A stretch of 64,000 nt of DNA from Mikania micrantha (taxonomy: Eukaryota > Streptophyta > Magnoliopsida > Asterales > Asteraceae): NCBI GenBank assembly GCA_009363875.1, contig CM018682.1:60286031-60350030 (forward strand). Direction: 5' to 3'. How positions within the stretch are numbered: the stretch's first letter is position 1; every line of letters starts with the position of its first letter. Shown here one piece after another: positions 10,242 to 21,939 of the stretch. Made by a program: the position numbers and the translations under genes. The notes beneath the pieces were generated by a model that was given only the letters and a program-made list of their open reading frames with translations, did no database searches and was not told the origin of the DNA.

Positions 10242-11216
10242 ATGGAGGATTTAGCATTAATGACTAATCAGAATCATCGCATTCAGACTTTACTGTTGAC
10301 TGAGACTGAGACGAGAAATTCCAACAAAGCTCCCAAGTTGCTGTCCTTAGATGATTATCCTCATTGGAAGTACAGATTTAAGATTCACATCAATGGAATG
10401 GATACTAATTTATGGATGATGATTGAAGGAGGTTATCTGAGGCCTCTGAATGAAGATGGAACTCCAATGCTAGTCACAAGGATGACTGAGCCACAGAGGA
10501 AGTTATATGATTATGAGAAGAAAGCTTATGCTATTCTCTCTCAATCCATTGCTACCGACATCTTCCATCAGTTCAGACAGTTTACTTCTAAGTATTTGTG
10601 GGATGCTTTGCAGCAACGGTATGAAGGCAATGATGCTTTGAAGAACATTAAGTCAAAGGCTTTGAGAAAGGAGTTTAACAGTTTTATGTATGTTGGAAAT
10701 GAATCTTTGGATGAGTTGATTGCCAGATTCTATCATCTTTTGAGTGAGTTGTTTAATCATGAAGTCAAGACTACTACTCAGGAGAAAATTCAGTGTTTAG
10801 CAGATGCTCTACCTCCAAAGTGGGAATCATTTTTGATGGTGCTTAAACAGAAAGAGATGATGGCACATATGGACATCAATGATTTCATTCAGAAGTTGAA
10901 GGAGCAAGAAATAGAGAACAAATGGAAAGCAAAGAGAGTTGCTCAAGTCCAAGATCCATCACTATATTACTCTACTCCTACAGTTGAGAAAGCATCTTCT
11001 CATGCTCCATTGAAGATTGCTTTCCTTTCTCAGACTACTGAAGCTACATCTTCTGCTCAGATTCATTTTTGTCAGTCATCCTCCTCATCCAGCTCACAAA
11101 AGGAACATCATCAACCCGTTACAAGTCTGAAGACTGAAAATTTTGATAAAGTTACTGTAGAGATTGCCAAAGAACATATGGGTCTACTTTGGTTAGTTCT
11201 TATGATGGACTGGTAG
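10242..11216 (+). CDS. Copia B gag, N-terminal part
   Basis: An ATG at 10242 opens 324 codons. It has the plant Copia gag layout: an N-terminal segment with LDDYPHWKYRFKIHINGMD (about residues 35-55), then a helical gag domain with LWDALQQRYEGND and IQCLADALPPKWESF (about 120-215). Gag is the structural capsid protein. The last dozen residues are out of frame: homology to element D continues in the frame that opens at 11189, so a frameshift lies near 11180-11215. The region before the start holds the CATTCG array. Confidence 0.85.
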   Translation: MEDLALMTNQNHRIQTLLLTETETRNSNKAPKLLSLDDYPHWKYRFKIHINGMDTNLWMMIEGGYLRPLNEDGTPMLVTRMTEPQRKLYDYEKKAYAILSQSIATDIFHQFRQFTSKYLWDALQQRYEGNDALKNIKSKALRKEFNSFMYVGNESLDELIARFYHLLSELFNHEVKTTTQEKIQCLADALPPKWESFLMVLKQKEMMAHMDINDFIQKLKEQEIENKWKAKRVAQVQDPSLYYSTPTVEKASSHAPLKIAFLSQTTEATSSAQIHFCQSSSSSSSQKEHHQPVTSLKTENFDKVTVEIAKEHMGLLWLVLMMDW

Positions 11217-13141
11217 CAAGACAGATAGGCAATCCTTATCTGACAAATGATGACTATTCTCAGATAGATCCAGATGACATGGAAAGGATTGACATCATGT
11301 GGGCTTTGGCAAGTGCTATAAGGAGAGCTAAGGAGTTTGTCAAAAGGACTGGTAAAGATATCAACTTGAACAAGGTATCTAAGTTTGGTTTTGATGTGGC
11401 TTCTGTCACCTGTTCCAATTGTGGGGAGAAAGGTCACTTTGCTAGACAGTGTAAACAGCCAAAGAAAGCAGGAAATAAAAATCCTTTTCATCATCAAAAG
11501 TCATCTTCTTCAAATCCAGAAAGAAGGCTTGTTCCCATTGATTCTCCTGTTCAAACTGGTTCATCTAACTCAGGCAAAGCATTGATGGTTCAACAAGATG
11601 AAGGTGAAAACTGGGACTTCAGATTTAATCATGATCAGAATGAACAGGATAAAGCATGTGTTGCTGAGATCAAGAAGTTGGATGATCAACATGAAGATAG
11701 TACTTCAGGAGAAGCAAAGATCAGTGGAGAAAAGACATCAAGTTCAGAGTTAGAAAGCTTATCAGACACAGACACTCTAGCAGATTCTGATGCTGATTTT
11801 GAAGAATCTCCTACTCTGTTTGCTTTTATGGTAAACTCATCTGCTACTCCTGCTGCAACTTCACAATCTGATCAGGTATCTGATGAGTGTTCATCTTCTT
11901 GTTCTAGTTGTTTTAATTGTGTTGACCTTAACAGTAAGGTCCTTTCTTATCAAAATCACAATGCTGCTTTGATCAACGATCTCAACCAGTGTATTGAAGC
12001 AAACAAAATTTTAAAATCTAATGAAAAAGATTTTCAAGCTAAAATTGACCTTTTAAACAGACAACTTCATGAGGCTGAGATTGCTGTTCTTAACAAGCAA
12101 GATGCTATAACTTCTTATCTCAATACCATCAATGAGATAAAGAAGAAGTTAGCTATAGTTGAGTGTGATTATGAGACTTTAGGACAAAAGCTCAAGAGCT
12201 ATGAGAGTGCATCTTATATCATTGAGCACATGATCAGCAAAGGTGCTGATCATAAGGATAAGGGAAAAGTTAGCTATCAACATTGTCCTCCACCAATCTT
12301 GAACAGCTTTGTCAATTCACCTGATGACAAAGATGTTAAAGATTTTCTAGTTAAAACTCCGTTAGTGATTGATCCAATAGGGATGATTACTGATGAGGGT
12401 TCCTCCTTGTCAGAGGAATCTTTGGTGGATGGACTTGTTGAAGATTGGGTCTCAGATTCTGAGGATGAATCTGATAATTCATCAGATTGTCCAGTTATTC
12501 AGAATCAGTCATCTGTAGTTATGAAAGGTGACCCAATCTCATCATCAAAGATTTATCAAGCCTTAAATTTTGTTAAAGCTTCAAAACAAAATGAGGCATG
12601 TGTGTCAAACAAGATTGACAATCTTGTTCTTAATGGGAGAAAGGGTTTGGGTTTTAATCAAAACAAGTCTCAAACAAATGGTTTCAAACCAAAAAGACAG
12701 TCTTTCTCTGAATTAAAACATTTTCATAAAAAGGGTAATAATGTTTGTTTTGAATGTGGTGCACCCGGACACATAGTCAGATTTTGTCCACACCTGGTTA
12801 GACCAAAGATTGCACCACCCAGAAAATTAAATCAGATTTTCATCAAAGCGGTCAAATCTGAATCCAAGTCAGATCAGACAAAACCCAAACAATTCACAAA
12901 AGTTAAACCTGTGGATAAGGGTAAAGGGAAACTTGTGAACTTGAATGTTCCCAAGATGGTAAATGTTAATCAAGTTAAATCATCATCCATATATCTGAAA
13001 AATTCTTTCAGTAAAAATGCAGTCTGGAAGGTCAAGTCTGAGATTTCAGTTCCACCGACCTCAGACAAGACTGTTTCAGATGGTAAATGGATTGATGTTT
13101 TGATCCGAGACTCTTTGGGTCAACCCAACAGCTCCTCTTAA
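11189..13141 (+). CDS. Copia B gag, C-terminal nucleocapsid part
   Basis: This 650-codon frame continues gag after the frameshift. It has a first CCHC knuckle CSNCGEKGHFARQC near residue 70, a long Ser/Asp/Glu-rich and coiled-coil-like middle (leucine-rich heptads near residues 245-330), and a second knuckle CFECGAPGHIVRFC near 515. A basic, Lys-rich tail follows. Two knuckles so far apart make an unusually long gag for Copia. The protease is in the next frame, overlapping the end, so either a frameshift is used or the frame has decayed. Confidence 0.8.
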   Translation: MVSSYDGLVARQIGNPYLTNDDYSQIDPDDMERIDIMWALASAIRRAKEFVKRTGKDINLNKVSKFGFDVASVTCSNCGEKGHFARQCKQPKKAGNKNPFHHQKSSSSNPERRLVPIDSPVQTGSSNSGKALMVQQDEGENWDFRFNHDQNEQDKACVAEIKKLDDQHEDSTSGEAKISGEKTSSSELESLSDTDTLADSDADFEESPTLFAFMVNSSATPAATSQSDQVSDECSSSCSSCFNCVDLNSKVLSYQNHNAALINDLNQCIEANKILKSNEKDFQAKIDLLNRQLHEAEIAVLNKQDAITSYLNTINEIKKKLAIVECDYETLGQKLKSYESASYIIEHMISKGADHKDKGKVSYQHCPPPILNSFVNSPDDKDVKDFLVKTPLVIDPIGMITDEGSSLSEESLVDGLVEDWVSDSEDESDNSSDCPVIQNQSSVVMKGDPISSSKIYQALNFVKASKQNEACVSNKIDNLVLNGRKGLGFNQNKSQTNGFKPKRQSFSELKHFHKKGNNVCFECGAPGHIVRFCPHLVRPKIAPPRKLNQIFIKAVKSESKSDQTKPKQFTKVKPVDKGKGKLVNLNVPKMVNVNQVKSSSIYLKNSFSKNAVWKVKSEISVPPTSDKTVSDGKWIDVLIRDSLGQPNSSS

Positions 13142-14645
13142 CCGCTCTTGGATTGTTGATAGTGGGGCTTCCAGACACATGACTGGTGATATATCGCTTC
13201 TCACCAATGTGAATTCAGTTCGAGGTGGATATGTCGCGTTTGCCGGTGACAAAGGTGGTTTTATCACAGGAGAAGGAATTTTATCAAATGGGCAAGTTTC
13301 ATTTGACAAAGTCAGATATGTCAAGCAATTGGAGAATAATCTTCTATCAGTATCACAGATTTATGGTAAACAGTACAAGGTTCTCTTTGATGACTCCAAA
13401 TGCTACATTCTTAAAGAAGGTGTGATTATCCCTGAAGATTGGATATTATTGTCAGCTCCCAGAAAACAAGACTTGTATGTACTCAACATGGCCACAGCTT
13501 CAACAACATCCTCCACAGCTTCATGTTTTATGACAAAGGCAACTGAGAAAGATTCAATACTTTGGCATAAGAGGATGGGTCATTTGAGTCTTCGCAGGAT
13601 GAATCATTTGGTACATAACAATCCGGTTGAGGGGGTTACTCTGAAGAATTTCAAGCTGTCTGATGTCTGTGTATCCTACAAAAAGGGCAAGCAAGTCAAC
13701 CAGTCTCACAAACCAAAGAAGTATCACTCAATCACTGTTCCGCTTGAGCTTCTCCATATGGATCTTTTTGGTCCTGTTAACCGTAAAAGTATAGCTGGAG
13801 ATCAATATTGTCTTGTCATTACTGATGAATTTTCCAGATACTCTTGGGTGTTCTTTCTGAAGGAGAAATCTGAAACTTTTGATTGTATTCAAGTATTGGT
13901 TACCAAACTTGAATCTTTTTATAAGCTCAAGATTCGAATACTCAGAACTGACAACGGAACAGAATTCAAGAACCACAACATGGAAAATTTCTGCAATTCA
14001 AGGGGAATTGTTCAACAATTCAGTGCCCCTTATGTTCCGCAAATGAATGGAGTTGCTGAGCGAAAGAACAGGACTTTGATTGAGGCTGCTAGGACGATGC
14101 TTGCTGATTCTTCTCTTCCAATTCAATTCTGGAATGAGGCTGTGGCAAATGCTTGTTACACTTTGAATCAGGTTTTGATAGTGAAGAGGCATGGGAAAAC
14201 TTGCTTTGAACTGCTTCATAACAGAAAGCCTAATCTTAAGTATCTTGAACCTTTTGGTGCACCATGCACTATGCTTAAGAAACATGAGCAGGGCAAGTTC
14301 AATGAAAAAGTGGAAGAAGGGTATTTTCTTGGGTACAACACTCCAAATAAAAGGGTTTATAATAGATCAACACAGAATGTTGAGGAGTGGTACCATGTTG
14401 ATGTGCAGAAGTATTCTATGCCTCCACCAGGAAAAGGGCTAGACTGGATGTTTGATTATTCAGATCTCTTTGATTCGTTCAATATGTCTCCCATGTATTC
14501 AGATGAAGATGTTGCGGTTCAAATGTTATATGATGTACAAAATGCTCCTAATGAACCAGTACCACCTTCATCCACTTTAGTTCCCATTGTACAGACAAAT
14601 GATGACAGCTCAGACACTGATGATAATTCTGCTCCACCAGTTGCC
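13131..14645 (+). pseudogene. Copia B protease and integrase, 3' truncated
   Basis: Order: aspartic protease (WIVDSGASRHMTG at the start), pre-integrase zinc domain (LWHKRMGHLSLRRMNHLVH; the second Cys of the expected CxxC is Tyr in CVSYKKGK), and an integrase core with Asp in HMDLFGPV, Asp in RTDNGTEF and Glu in NGVAERKNRTLIE. After integrase the linker is acidic and Ser-rich. Element sequence ends near 14645, so RT and RNase H are missing; the frame runs 80 bases into LTR sequence. Closest relative here is element D. Confidence 0.85.
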
Positions 14646-15264
14646 CTACGAAACAATTTATTCAAAATCATTTTATTTAAAACAAAACTGTTTTACGAAA
14701 CAACTTTATTCGAAATCCTTTTATGAAATAATATTAATTAAAAATCATTTTATTTGAAATGAAATATGATTATTTAAACATCATATGTTTAAATATACGA
14801 TTACGAGTCAAACCGACTATTTAATGAGTTTTAACGCGATAAAAATGAGACCGAGCACGCGGGGATCGACCCGGGTTTAAAAACCCACCCCTTCTTCTTC
14901 CTCTTCATTTTGCAAGACACACTCTCTCTCTACATTAAAATTTTCGTCACCAACTTCTCTCTCTACCTTTTTTCAAGTTTATCTCCCTCGTTTCTTGACG
15001 GATTTGCGAGATCTTGGCGCCTACGCGACCGCGTGACCGAGAGGAACAAGGAGATACAAAGAAACCCGTCATTTGATCAGCAATTCGAGGTAAATCGGAG
15101 CTTTTCTTTTCTGATCTTGTTAGAAACTAAATGTGTGCATGAATATCAACTTTTAAACGAGATTAGGGTTGTTTATTGTTTAAATCAAGTTATTATTGAG
15201 CCGAGGGAAGCCATAGATGACCTTATAACCCACAGATTTTGAAGATGATGATGATGAGATGAGT

Positions 15265-15945
15265 TACAGGTCGACGAACCTGCATAGGGGAGGCGAACCT
15301 CGACCTTGGGCCGAACCTTAGGCATCAAGGCAAGTGACCGGCGAACCTACGGGCTCCAAACACTCCAGCCGAACCTTTGCACCTGAGCCAAAGATGAATG
15401 GCTGCGAACCCACGATTGCTGGCCGAACCTAGGATTATCCTGACCTAGGTGAACCTTGCAAGGCTCATGAACCCTAGCCAGGCGAACCCCTGCTTACGCA
15501 CGAACCTATTTGGCCAGCCGAACTTTGTGTGGCCGGATGCATGTACATGCAGAACGGACCCACCTTGGCGAACCTTGATGCTCTAGCCGAACCCTTGGAG
15601 TCCACGAACCCTAGTTTGCCTGGAGGTTTCTCAGCCGAACCTTTTTTTTCTTCCCTTTTAGCCGAATCTTGGCCATGAAGGGGCGAACCCTAGCAGCCAA
15701 CCCATTCTAGCGAAGCCTACATCAGGCGAACCTTGTATCAGCCAAGGTTATTATCTTGGCCAAACCCTAAGGTGTTAAAAACACTCTAACCAGCGAACCT
15801 TTAACCATAATTCCTTCTCTTAGCCGAACCTGGAACAAGTAATGACCAAACCTTTTTCTTTGAAATCCATGAGTCACGAACCTTATGAGCCGAACCCGGC
15901 CTGGGCTAAGGGAACTAGGGCCGAACCTTGGCTTGTCAAACCAAG
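15265..15945 (+). repeat. CGAACCT array in LTR I
   Basis: Roughly 25 copies of (G/C)CGAACC(T/C) or one-base variants occur, nearly all in the LTR sense direction, about every 20-30 bases with unrelated sequence between. It lies in the part that would be transcribed, upstream of the intron-like segment. Not a simple tandem repeat, since the spacers differ in length and sequence. Confidence 0.85.
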
Positions 15946-16506
15946 TCTTAATGGGCTAAGGAAAGGGTCTACATTAATACATATAAATTGTGATAAACAA
16001 GTAATAATGTGGAATGATATAATTACGCATGCATGGGCCATTCAACTCACCACCTTTTTTATAATAAATATGGGATTGAATTATGAAATAACATGATTTG
16101 AACTTTTATGTGAATAACATAATGATTATCTCTAACCCTAACCTAGAATTTCAACAACTTAAACTATGGTGGTTAATAAGATTAAACATGCATGTAGATA
16201 TATACGCGGGGGATACATATACGAAAACACAAATTAGTTATCATCATTGAGCGGTTAAAACTAATAAGCTTAAATTATGTTGATATGATGAATGATTATA
16301 AAATTTTAAATAATTCATTATAACTTAGTTTAAATAAACTAAGTTAATAAAATACTAATGAATTTAAAGTAAACTTATATGGACACTAATTGGGTATGAA
16401 ACACTTATGCTTATGAAAATGAAAATCACAATAATTACAGATTGATTGAATTGAGTTTACTTACGTGAGCGCGCATACTACAAGAACATTGTATCTAAGG
16501 ACTCAG

Positions 16507-17218
16507 GTGAGTTCTCATAACCTCCTTTTTAAACTGTTTTGTTTTAAAACTCGGAGGTGAAACATGTATACCAATTTTTAATATTATTTTGATAACACAT
16601 GGGTAATACATGTTTATCAATACGATATTCATATTATGGGATTATCACTGTATATGGATTAACATTGATTATTATAACTCCATGTGGCATTGCTGATGAC
16701 CTCGGTTATCCGCAATGATCACATGTATTGTCATGTGGGTTACCACAATTCCGTGTATCGTTGTGTTGACTTCGGTCATCCGAGACGATTACATGTATTG
16801 TCACTTGGATTATCATAACTCCATGAGACCTTGTTGTTGAGTTTGGTCATCCTCAATGATCACATGTATTGTCACGTGGTTGGATACCACTCCGTGAATC
16901 ATGTCTTTAACTTCGGTGAATTACAATGATTTCATGTATAGTCACTTATACTATTTGAGAATATTAGTGATTGTGATTGGTTGAATGTTTATGGAATTGA
17001 TTATCTATGATTATCAATGATTATCTGAGATATGTGATTATGTATTTGTGATTGTTTGTTTGGGTGTTGTGATGGATTATCTCGCAGGTACTCATATGGA
17101 TTTTCTCGAGAAAAACTATAAACTTTTATACTTATTTTATAAAACATTTTTAAACATAAAACTTATGATTACTCACCAACTACTTCGTACTTGACACTTG
17201 ATTTTCTACATGTTTCAG
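16507..17218 (+). other. Intron-like segment in LTR I
   Basis: Donor context ACTCAG/GTGAGTTCTCAT and acceptor CATGTTTCAG/GTAATGAAG bracket 712 bases. About three ~85-base units (16670-16935) lie inside, each with TCACATGTATTGTCA, a TNGGTTATC-like word and CTCCATG or CTCCGTG. Confidence 0.45.
16670..16935 (+). repeat. ~85-bp tandem units in LTR I
   Basis: Three to four diverged copies each contain CACATGTATTGTCA followed by TACCA or ATCAT, then CCGTG or CATG and a GGTCATCC-like word. They lie within the intron-like segment. Confidence 0.7.
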
Positions 17219-17508
17219 GTAATGAAGCTAAGTAGGTTGACGAAGATGAACTCACACTTTTGGACATCGTCATATAGGATCTTGGACTTAGCTAATTAAC
17301 TGAAATTCTGGCGATTTGAATTTAGTTAGATAGCTAATTCTCTTTTGTAATTGATGTAACTAATTCATGATAGACATGATTTTTGTGTATTTAATTTTGG
17401 TTGATTAAATGATATGTGATGATTTGAATTAGATGCCCACGAGCTTATGAACAATCTACACATCCCTCGTGGCATCCCGACGTTTCCGCCATCGGTCAGG
17501 GTGTTACA

Positions 17509-17743
17509 TTTTGGATTTGAATATTTGAGACATTATCATTGTAATTTACATTTTGCAAACATTGAATTGTTTTACTTTTTACAAACGCTTCCGCAATGTT
17601 TAAAACTCTGAATTTTTCAATTTAGACCAAAGTTATGTTTAAAAAGCATATAGAGGTCTTCGCTATGTCTAATGATCTGATATCCTGGTTTTGTCACGTC
17701 CCAAACGGTATGATTCTGTTAGTTGAAATTTGGGGGTGTGACA
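17509..17743 (+). mobile_element. LTR 3' end remnant (H)
   Basis: The end TTTGGGGGTGTGACA, with an upstream CCCAAA that could pair with TTTGGG, is the end of a Gypsy LTR. It abuts the D aORF at 17744. Only 235 bases remain because LTR I joins its left side. No primer site follows, so it is a 3' or solo LTR fragment. Confidence 0.55.
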
Positions 17744-18800
17744 CCCTGGAAGCAAAATCATCTTGAAATGAAGAAGTTTCTTGAAAAGATGTCGTCACAG
17801 TTGTAGTATCCATGAAGGAAGGAAAGAAAGAAGCCACATTCACATACTCAGGAGTTTGCCCAAATCCTCCTTGAACTGTAGAAACAGTAGTAACTGATGT
17901 AGAAACAAAAACAGAAGCAGGTGGAGTAGAAACTGCAGAAGTAATCACTGGTGAGGATACAATGATCCTAGGAGTCTTAGACTTCTTCTTTGTAGGACCT
18001 CTGGCCATCCTTTTCTTCTTCTTTGGCCTTGAAGTCTCAGGCTCTTCAGCAGCAAAATTAGGATCAGCTGCTTCTTCTCTATCTTCTTGACTTTCCTGTT
18101 GAACTGATCTTTTCTTCAATCTTTTAATCACAGTACTACCTCTCACAATAGTCTCTAATTCAGACTCAGTCTCTGTAGACTCTTCACCTTCATCTTCAAC
18201 AATCTCAGCATCAACATGAACAGAAGAAGTGTCCTCTTGTTGCCTTTGTTCTCCTTGTTGATCTGGAAATATAACATCAACAGGAACCAATGTAGAAGAA
18301 GTTACACTTGGCCCTTGAGATTGATCTTGACTTTGTTGTTGTGATCTTGAAGACTGAGCTGGTGACTTCCTTGTTTGTTGTCTAGGAGGAGGAGGAGGTG
18401 GTGGTTGTTGGTCATCATCATCATCACTGATCAATTCATTCTTAGAATTTGACTCTTCATGCCTCTAGGCATCATCTTCAGGAGCTACATAATTAGCCCT
18501 GGCACAGTGACAAACTAACTCTTTAGTCAACACAGCATCACTACTCTTCTGATACACCTTGACTTGACCAAGACTTGAGTCAGTCATATGTTTAAGCTTG
18601 AGAAGATCAGAAGCATCTCTGGGTAACATCTGCTCGGGAAATCTCTCATCAATGAGCATCTGGATGAATCTAGGATACATGTAGAATCTATCCTTTGCTT
18701 TGGTGATATTGTCAGCCATGTATCTGAATATCATAGCAGAGAAATTGAACGGTTTGTTCAAGATCAAAGCCACCATAGCTGACCTCATCAGGTCTCGGAG
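17744..18800 (-). pseudogene. Copia D extra ORF (aORF), C-terminal part
   Basis: This continues in frame from 23312-23781 once the solo LTR and one TSD copy are ignored. The first 110 residues are a folded-looking segment (FSAMIFRYMADNI, FYMYPRFIQMLID), then a TAG at 18465-18467, then a low-complexity region: Asp run, Pro run, Gln/Ser-rich, Glu-rich, and a basic Lys/Arg patch (PKKKKRMARGPTKKKSK) that could be a nuclear signal. The end is lost to LTR H. I recall this ORF type as common beside Copia pol in composites. Its function is unknown; no protease, RT, transmembrane or envelope motif is visible. Confidence 0.7.
18796..18800. repeat. Target site duplication CGGAG, left
   Basis: Identical to 23312-23316 across solo LTR J. 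Five bases is the usual Gypsy length, which makes this a clean insertion. Confidence 0.9.
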
Positions 18801-19520
18801 TGTGACAACCAGTACCAGACCGTCCGGCAAGTCCGTACGGTGTGTGTACTTTCACCATCTACTGTGTGTAAATACAGTGCGTAAACAGTTGTGTGACAAC
18901 AGAACTCAGAAAAACAAACCACGGTTGTATGTGTGTAAGTGAAAACTTAAATACATTAAATACAACAGCTCAAGAGAAACGACAGCGTACAAGTAAACAA
19001 CAAAAACACATCGGTTGCGATCTGATATCCATAGATGACAGGAATCAGATGACCGACGAATCAGTACGAAAACAAAGTGAAATCAGGATGTCTAGTTGAG
19101 TCCGACAGTGAGGAAATACAATTTAAAACAATAACTCAGTGTCGTAAACGAATAATAAACTGACAGCGTGTTTGCGTGGGTGACGATTCACACAAACATA
19201 TATGTGAGTTTAACATTCTGAACGATAACTGATAAGTAGAAAATCAAATCAGAAAGTGAAATGTACGATCGTGTTCGTACAGTTAGCGCTCTGTACGAAG
19301 ACGCGCGTAAGTAACGCGATCTGACGAAACGAAAACAAAACACGACACGAACGAAAATAAATTAATAAAATAAAATAAATGACATTTTACAATTTTGAAT
19401 CTCATCAAAATAATTAATTAACTTATTTTTATTTAAAACATCTAAATTACGCGCGATGTTTCGGATACGCGACGAAATCACAAACCGAGCAACCGAAAGG
19501 AACCCGGACATCACACGGGA

Positions 19521-19530
19521 TATAAAAACC
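19521..19530 (+). promoter_or_regulatory. TATA box of LTR J
   Basis: TATAAAAACC is followed by a CT-rich stretch (TCTCTCTCTACC) about 40-60 bases on, the same layout as in LTR I, C and K. Confidence 0.55.
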
Positions 19531-19935
19531 CTAAATGAGCCTTATTTCTTCATTTTATCATCTTCCACTCTCTCTCTACCTTAGAAATCCGGCCACCACC
19601 TCCCACCACCATTTTAGAGCTTCCAAGGTCCATAACTTCTTCGTTTCTTGACCGATTTGGGTGATTCTTGAACCCACGCGAAGCTCTTGATGTCCTCTAC
19701 GTGAAATTACAACAGATCGGAGCGTTTATCCAGCCAAATATGAGGTATGAGCAAAAGAAACACACGGGAAATAGGGTTTTTCGGTTTGTGTTTGTTCGAC
19801 TAGGAGACTAACCGGGTTATCCACACCGCTCACGACCTCCGCACCTTCGGAGCACCATCTTAGCATAACATGATCTGTGGGGATGACCTGAGACACCATC
19901 GAATTCGATGTGGAGATGAGGCTGAGTCATGAAGC

Positions 19936-20310
19936 TAATGGCCGAACCTGTATGGGTATGGCCGAACCTTTGGTCATCATCACCACCGAACTCTCCCCTA
20001 CACTCCTAACCGGCGAACCTTGTTAGTCAGACGAACCAACATATGAGGCCCGAACCATGTGCGAACCTTGAGCAGTAGGTTCATGGGAGCCGAACCCTTC
20101 TGAGTCACGAACCCATCCATTGCCGAACCATTCCAGCCAAGCGAACCATCACCTTTGCGAACCTGCTTGCTCCAGACGAACCCCACCCAACCATGACCGA
20201 ACCTGTGTGTTGTCATGACCATCACCGAACCCATGAATCTTGAGCCGAACCCTGGCGAACCTGGGCATCAGTCGAAACACCTGGAACCACCGAACCTAAT
20301 CTCAATGGAG
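19936..20310 (+). repeat. CGAACC array in LTR J
   Basis: About twenty CGAACC(T/C) words occur in the sense direction with spacers of about 8-30 bases. One reversed copy (AGGTTCG) ends the array. Position downstream of the TATA box equals that in LTR I and C. Confidence 0.85.
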
Positions 20311-20434
20311 TCTCAAGGTTCGCTGACCCATGGGCAACATATCACTCCGATCAGATTATAACTAAGCACACCGGCCCAAACTTCATATTCAACCATGTAT
20401 TTCTTGCGACCCAAGTGAACCCTCGATCCATCAG

Positions 20435-20472
<38 letters not shown>
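20435..20472. repeat. AT dinucleotide microsatellite
   Basis: An almost pure (TA)n run lies between the CGAACC array and the GGCCCA array. It produces the meaningless Tyr-Ile runs seen on translation. Confidence 0.9.
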
Positions 20473-20755
20473 CGGCCCACTTCTTTTGCCACAGCCCAAA
20501 TATTGGTTTAACTGGCCCAACAGAAAACATGGGTAATTCGGTCCAATCCCTAAGCGGCCCAACAGATCGGCCCATCACAGAAACTGATTCATTTTTCGCA
20601 GCCCACATCTTTGGTCCAAGAACCTGAGGAGTTTGGCCCATCACCCATTCTTTGACCCATGTGAGTTAATCAGCCATGAGGCCCAATTCGGCCCAAAGCC
20701 TACCCATTGGCCCAAGCAACCCTTGATTCGGCCCATGTTAAGGGTCGGCCCACTT
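20473..20755 (+). repeat. GGCCCA array in LTR J
   Basis: About a dozen GGCCCA or AGCCCA words occur in one direction within 280 bases. TGGGCC/GGCCCA is the plant site II element bound by TCP factors. Binding here is inference. The C LTRs carry the same cluster after their CGAACC array. Confidence 0.75.
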
Positions 20756-21939
20756 GATTTGAGACATAAGTTAACACATGAATTAACACATGAAATTAAT
20801 TTATTAAGGATAACGTGCAAGGGAATGGTTAACAAATACTACAAAGGTGATGGATAATGGGTTTAGTACATTTCACAAAACCTAAAATATTTAAAGTTTA
20901 CAACGACAACATACGAGCCTTTAAACTACAAAGCAAGACTTTATACTTAGAAAATGATAAGGGATTTCAAGTTTACACCCTATGACAAGTCTCAAATCAA
21001 GTTAAACATAAAACAAGTAACAAAATATAATAAGTTCACCTTAAACTAGTTAGGGGCTAGTATGATCTATAACCATCGAATCAAGGCCGAACAAAGACCG
21101 CGACTTACGGGTGTTAAACAATTTTCAGACTAACACATGCACATGCACAAATTATCACAACTTAAGCTTATAGGTTACATACAACGTGAAATCAATACAG
21201 GATCGTGAAATCAACATCAAGAAAAATCAAAGAGCGCGAGCATTTCTTCAATTAAGCTAAGTCAACCCTACAACAACAAGGTGAGTTCATATGCCCCTTT
21301 TCTAATCTTTACTGATTTCAAAGCTCGGTTACTTAAAAGTTTATTTTAACATATTGCTTATATCATGACTTAGATAATAATTGCTTGTCTTTATTATCGT
21401 CTATCATTACATGCTTGGTTGTTTGATTTTATCATACCTGAAATGGCTAGGATGCTACATGCTAACCTAGAATCATCAAACATTAACACTATAGAATAAT
21501 GTACGTTGCTAAGAATATATCTTACCACGGTGCATTATCCTTACACGATAGGACAACGGGGAAACCAAGGGATAACATACCAATAACAATTACAGATAAC
21601 AAGAATGATAATCATGATAATGTAACTTCATGATAACAAGATCATACACACATTACTAACATTGTGTATAAGACGAGTTCTTATAACACTCTGTTCAAGT
21701 TAGTAAGAACACTCAACAATGAGATAACGGTTGAGACAGTTACTTGTGATATCGAGGAGGATATCGCATGCGCACACTTTTGGGATGGCTTTCCCACACA
21801 TACAATCACTAACTATTACGACTTTATTTAGAGCACATCTTATAACCGTCATAGGATGCCGGTTACACAACCATAGATTAGTTGGGTAAACCACAAACAG
21901 TAATCACCAGGAATTGGGGTAATCTAATGAAATCACACC

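Larger units (their letters stand above)
14646..17508 (+). mobile_element. Truncated chromovirus-type LTR (I)
   Basis: The right end GTCAGGGTGTTACA is an LTR end. The left end has no clear TG edge and lies directly on Copia B. A TATA-like TTTAAAAA is at 14876-14883, then a CT-rich leader, the CGAACC array, an intron-like segment and internal repeats. No primer site follows the right end, so it is not a 5' LTR with its own interior. No matching target duplication was found. Confidence 0.7.

Noticed and set aside
15265..15945. CRISPR-like array of short repeats with unique spacers
   Set aside because: The repeated word is only 6-8 bases, spacers vary widely in length, and the context is a plant LTR. 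The resemblance is superficial.
20351..20644. ORFs with Tyr-Ile runs on both strands
   Set aside because: They come from the AT microsatellite and GGCCCA array of LTR J.
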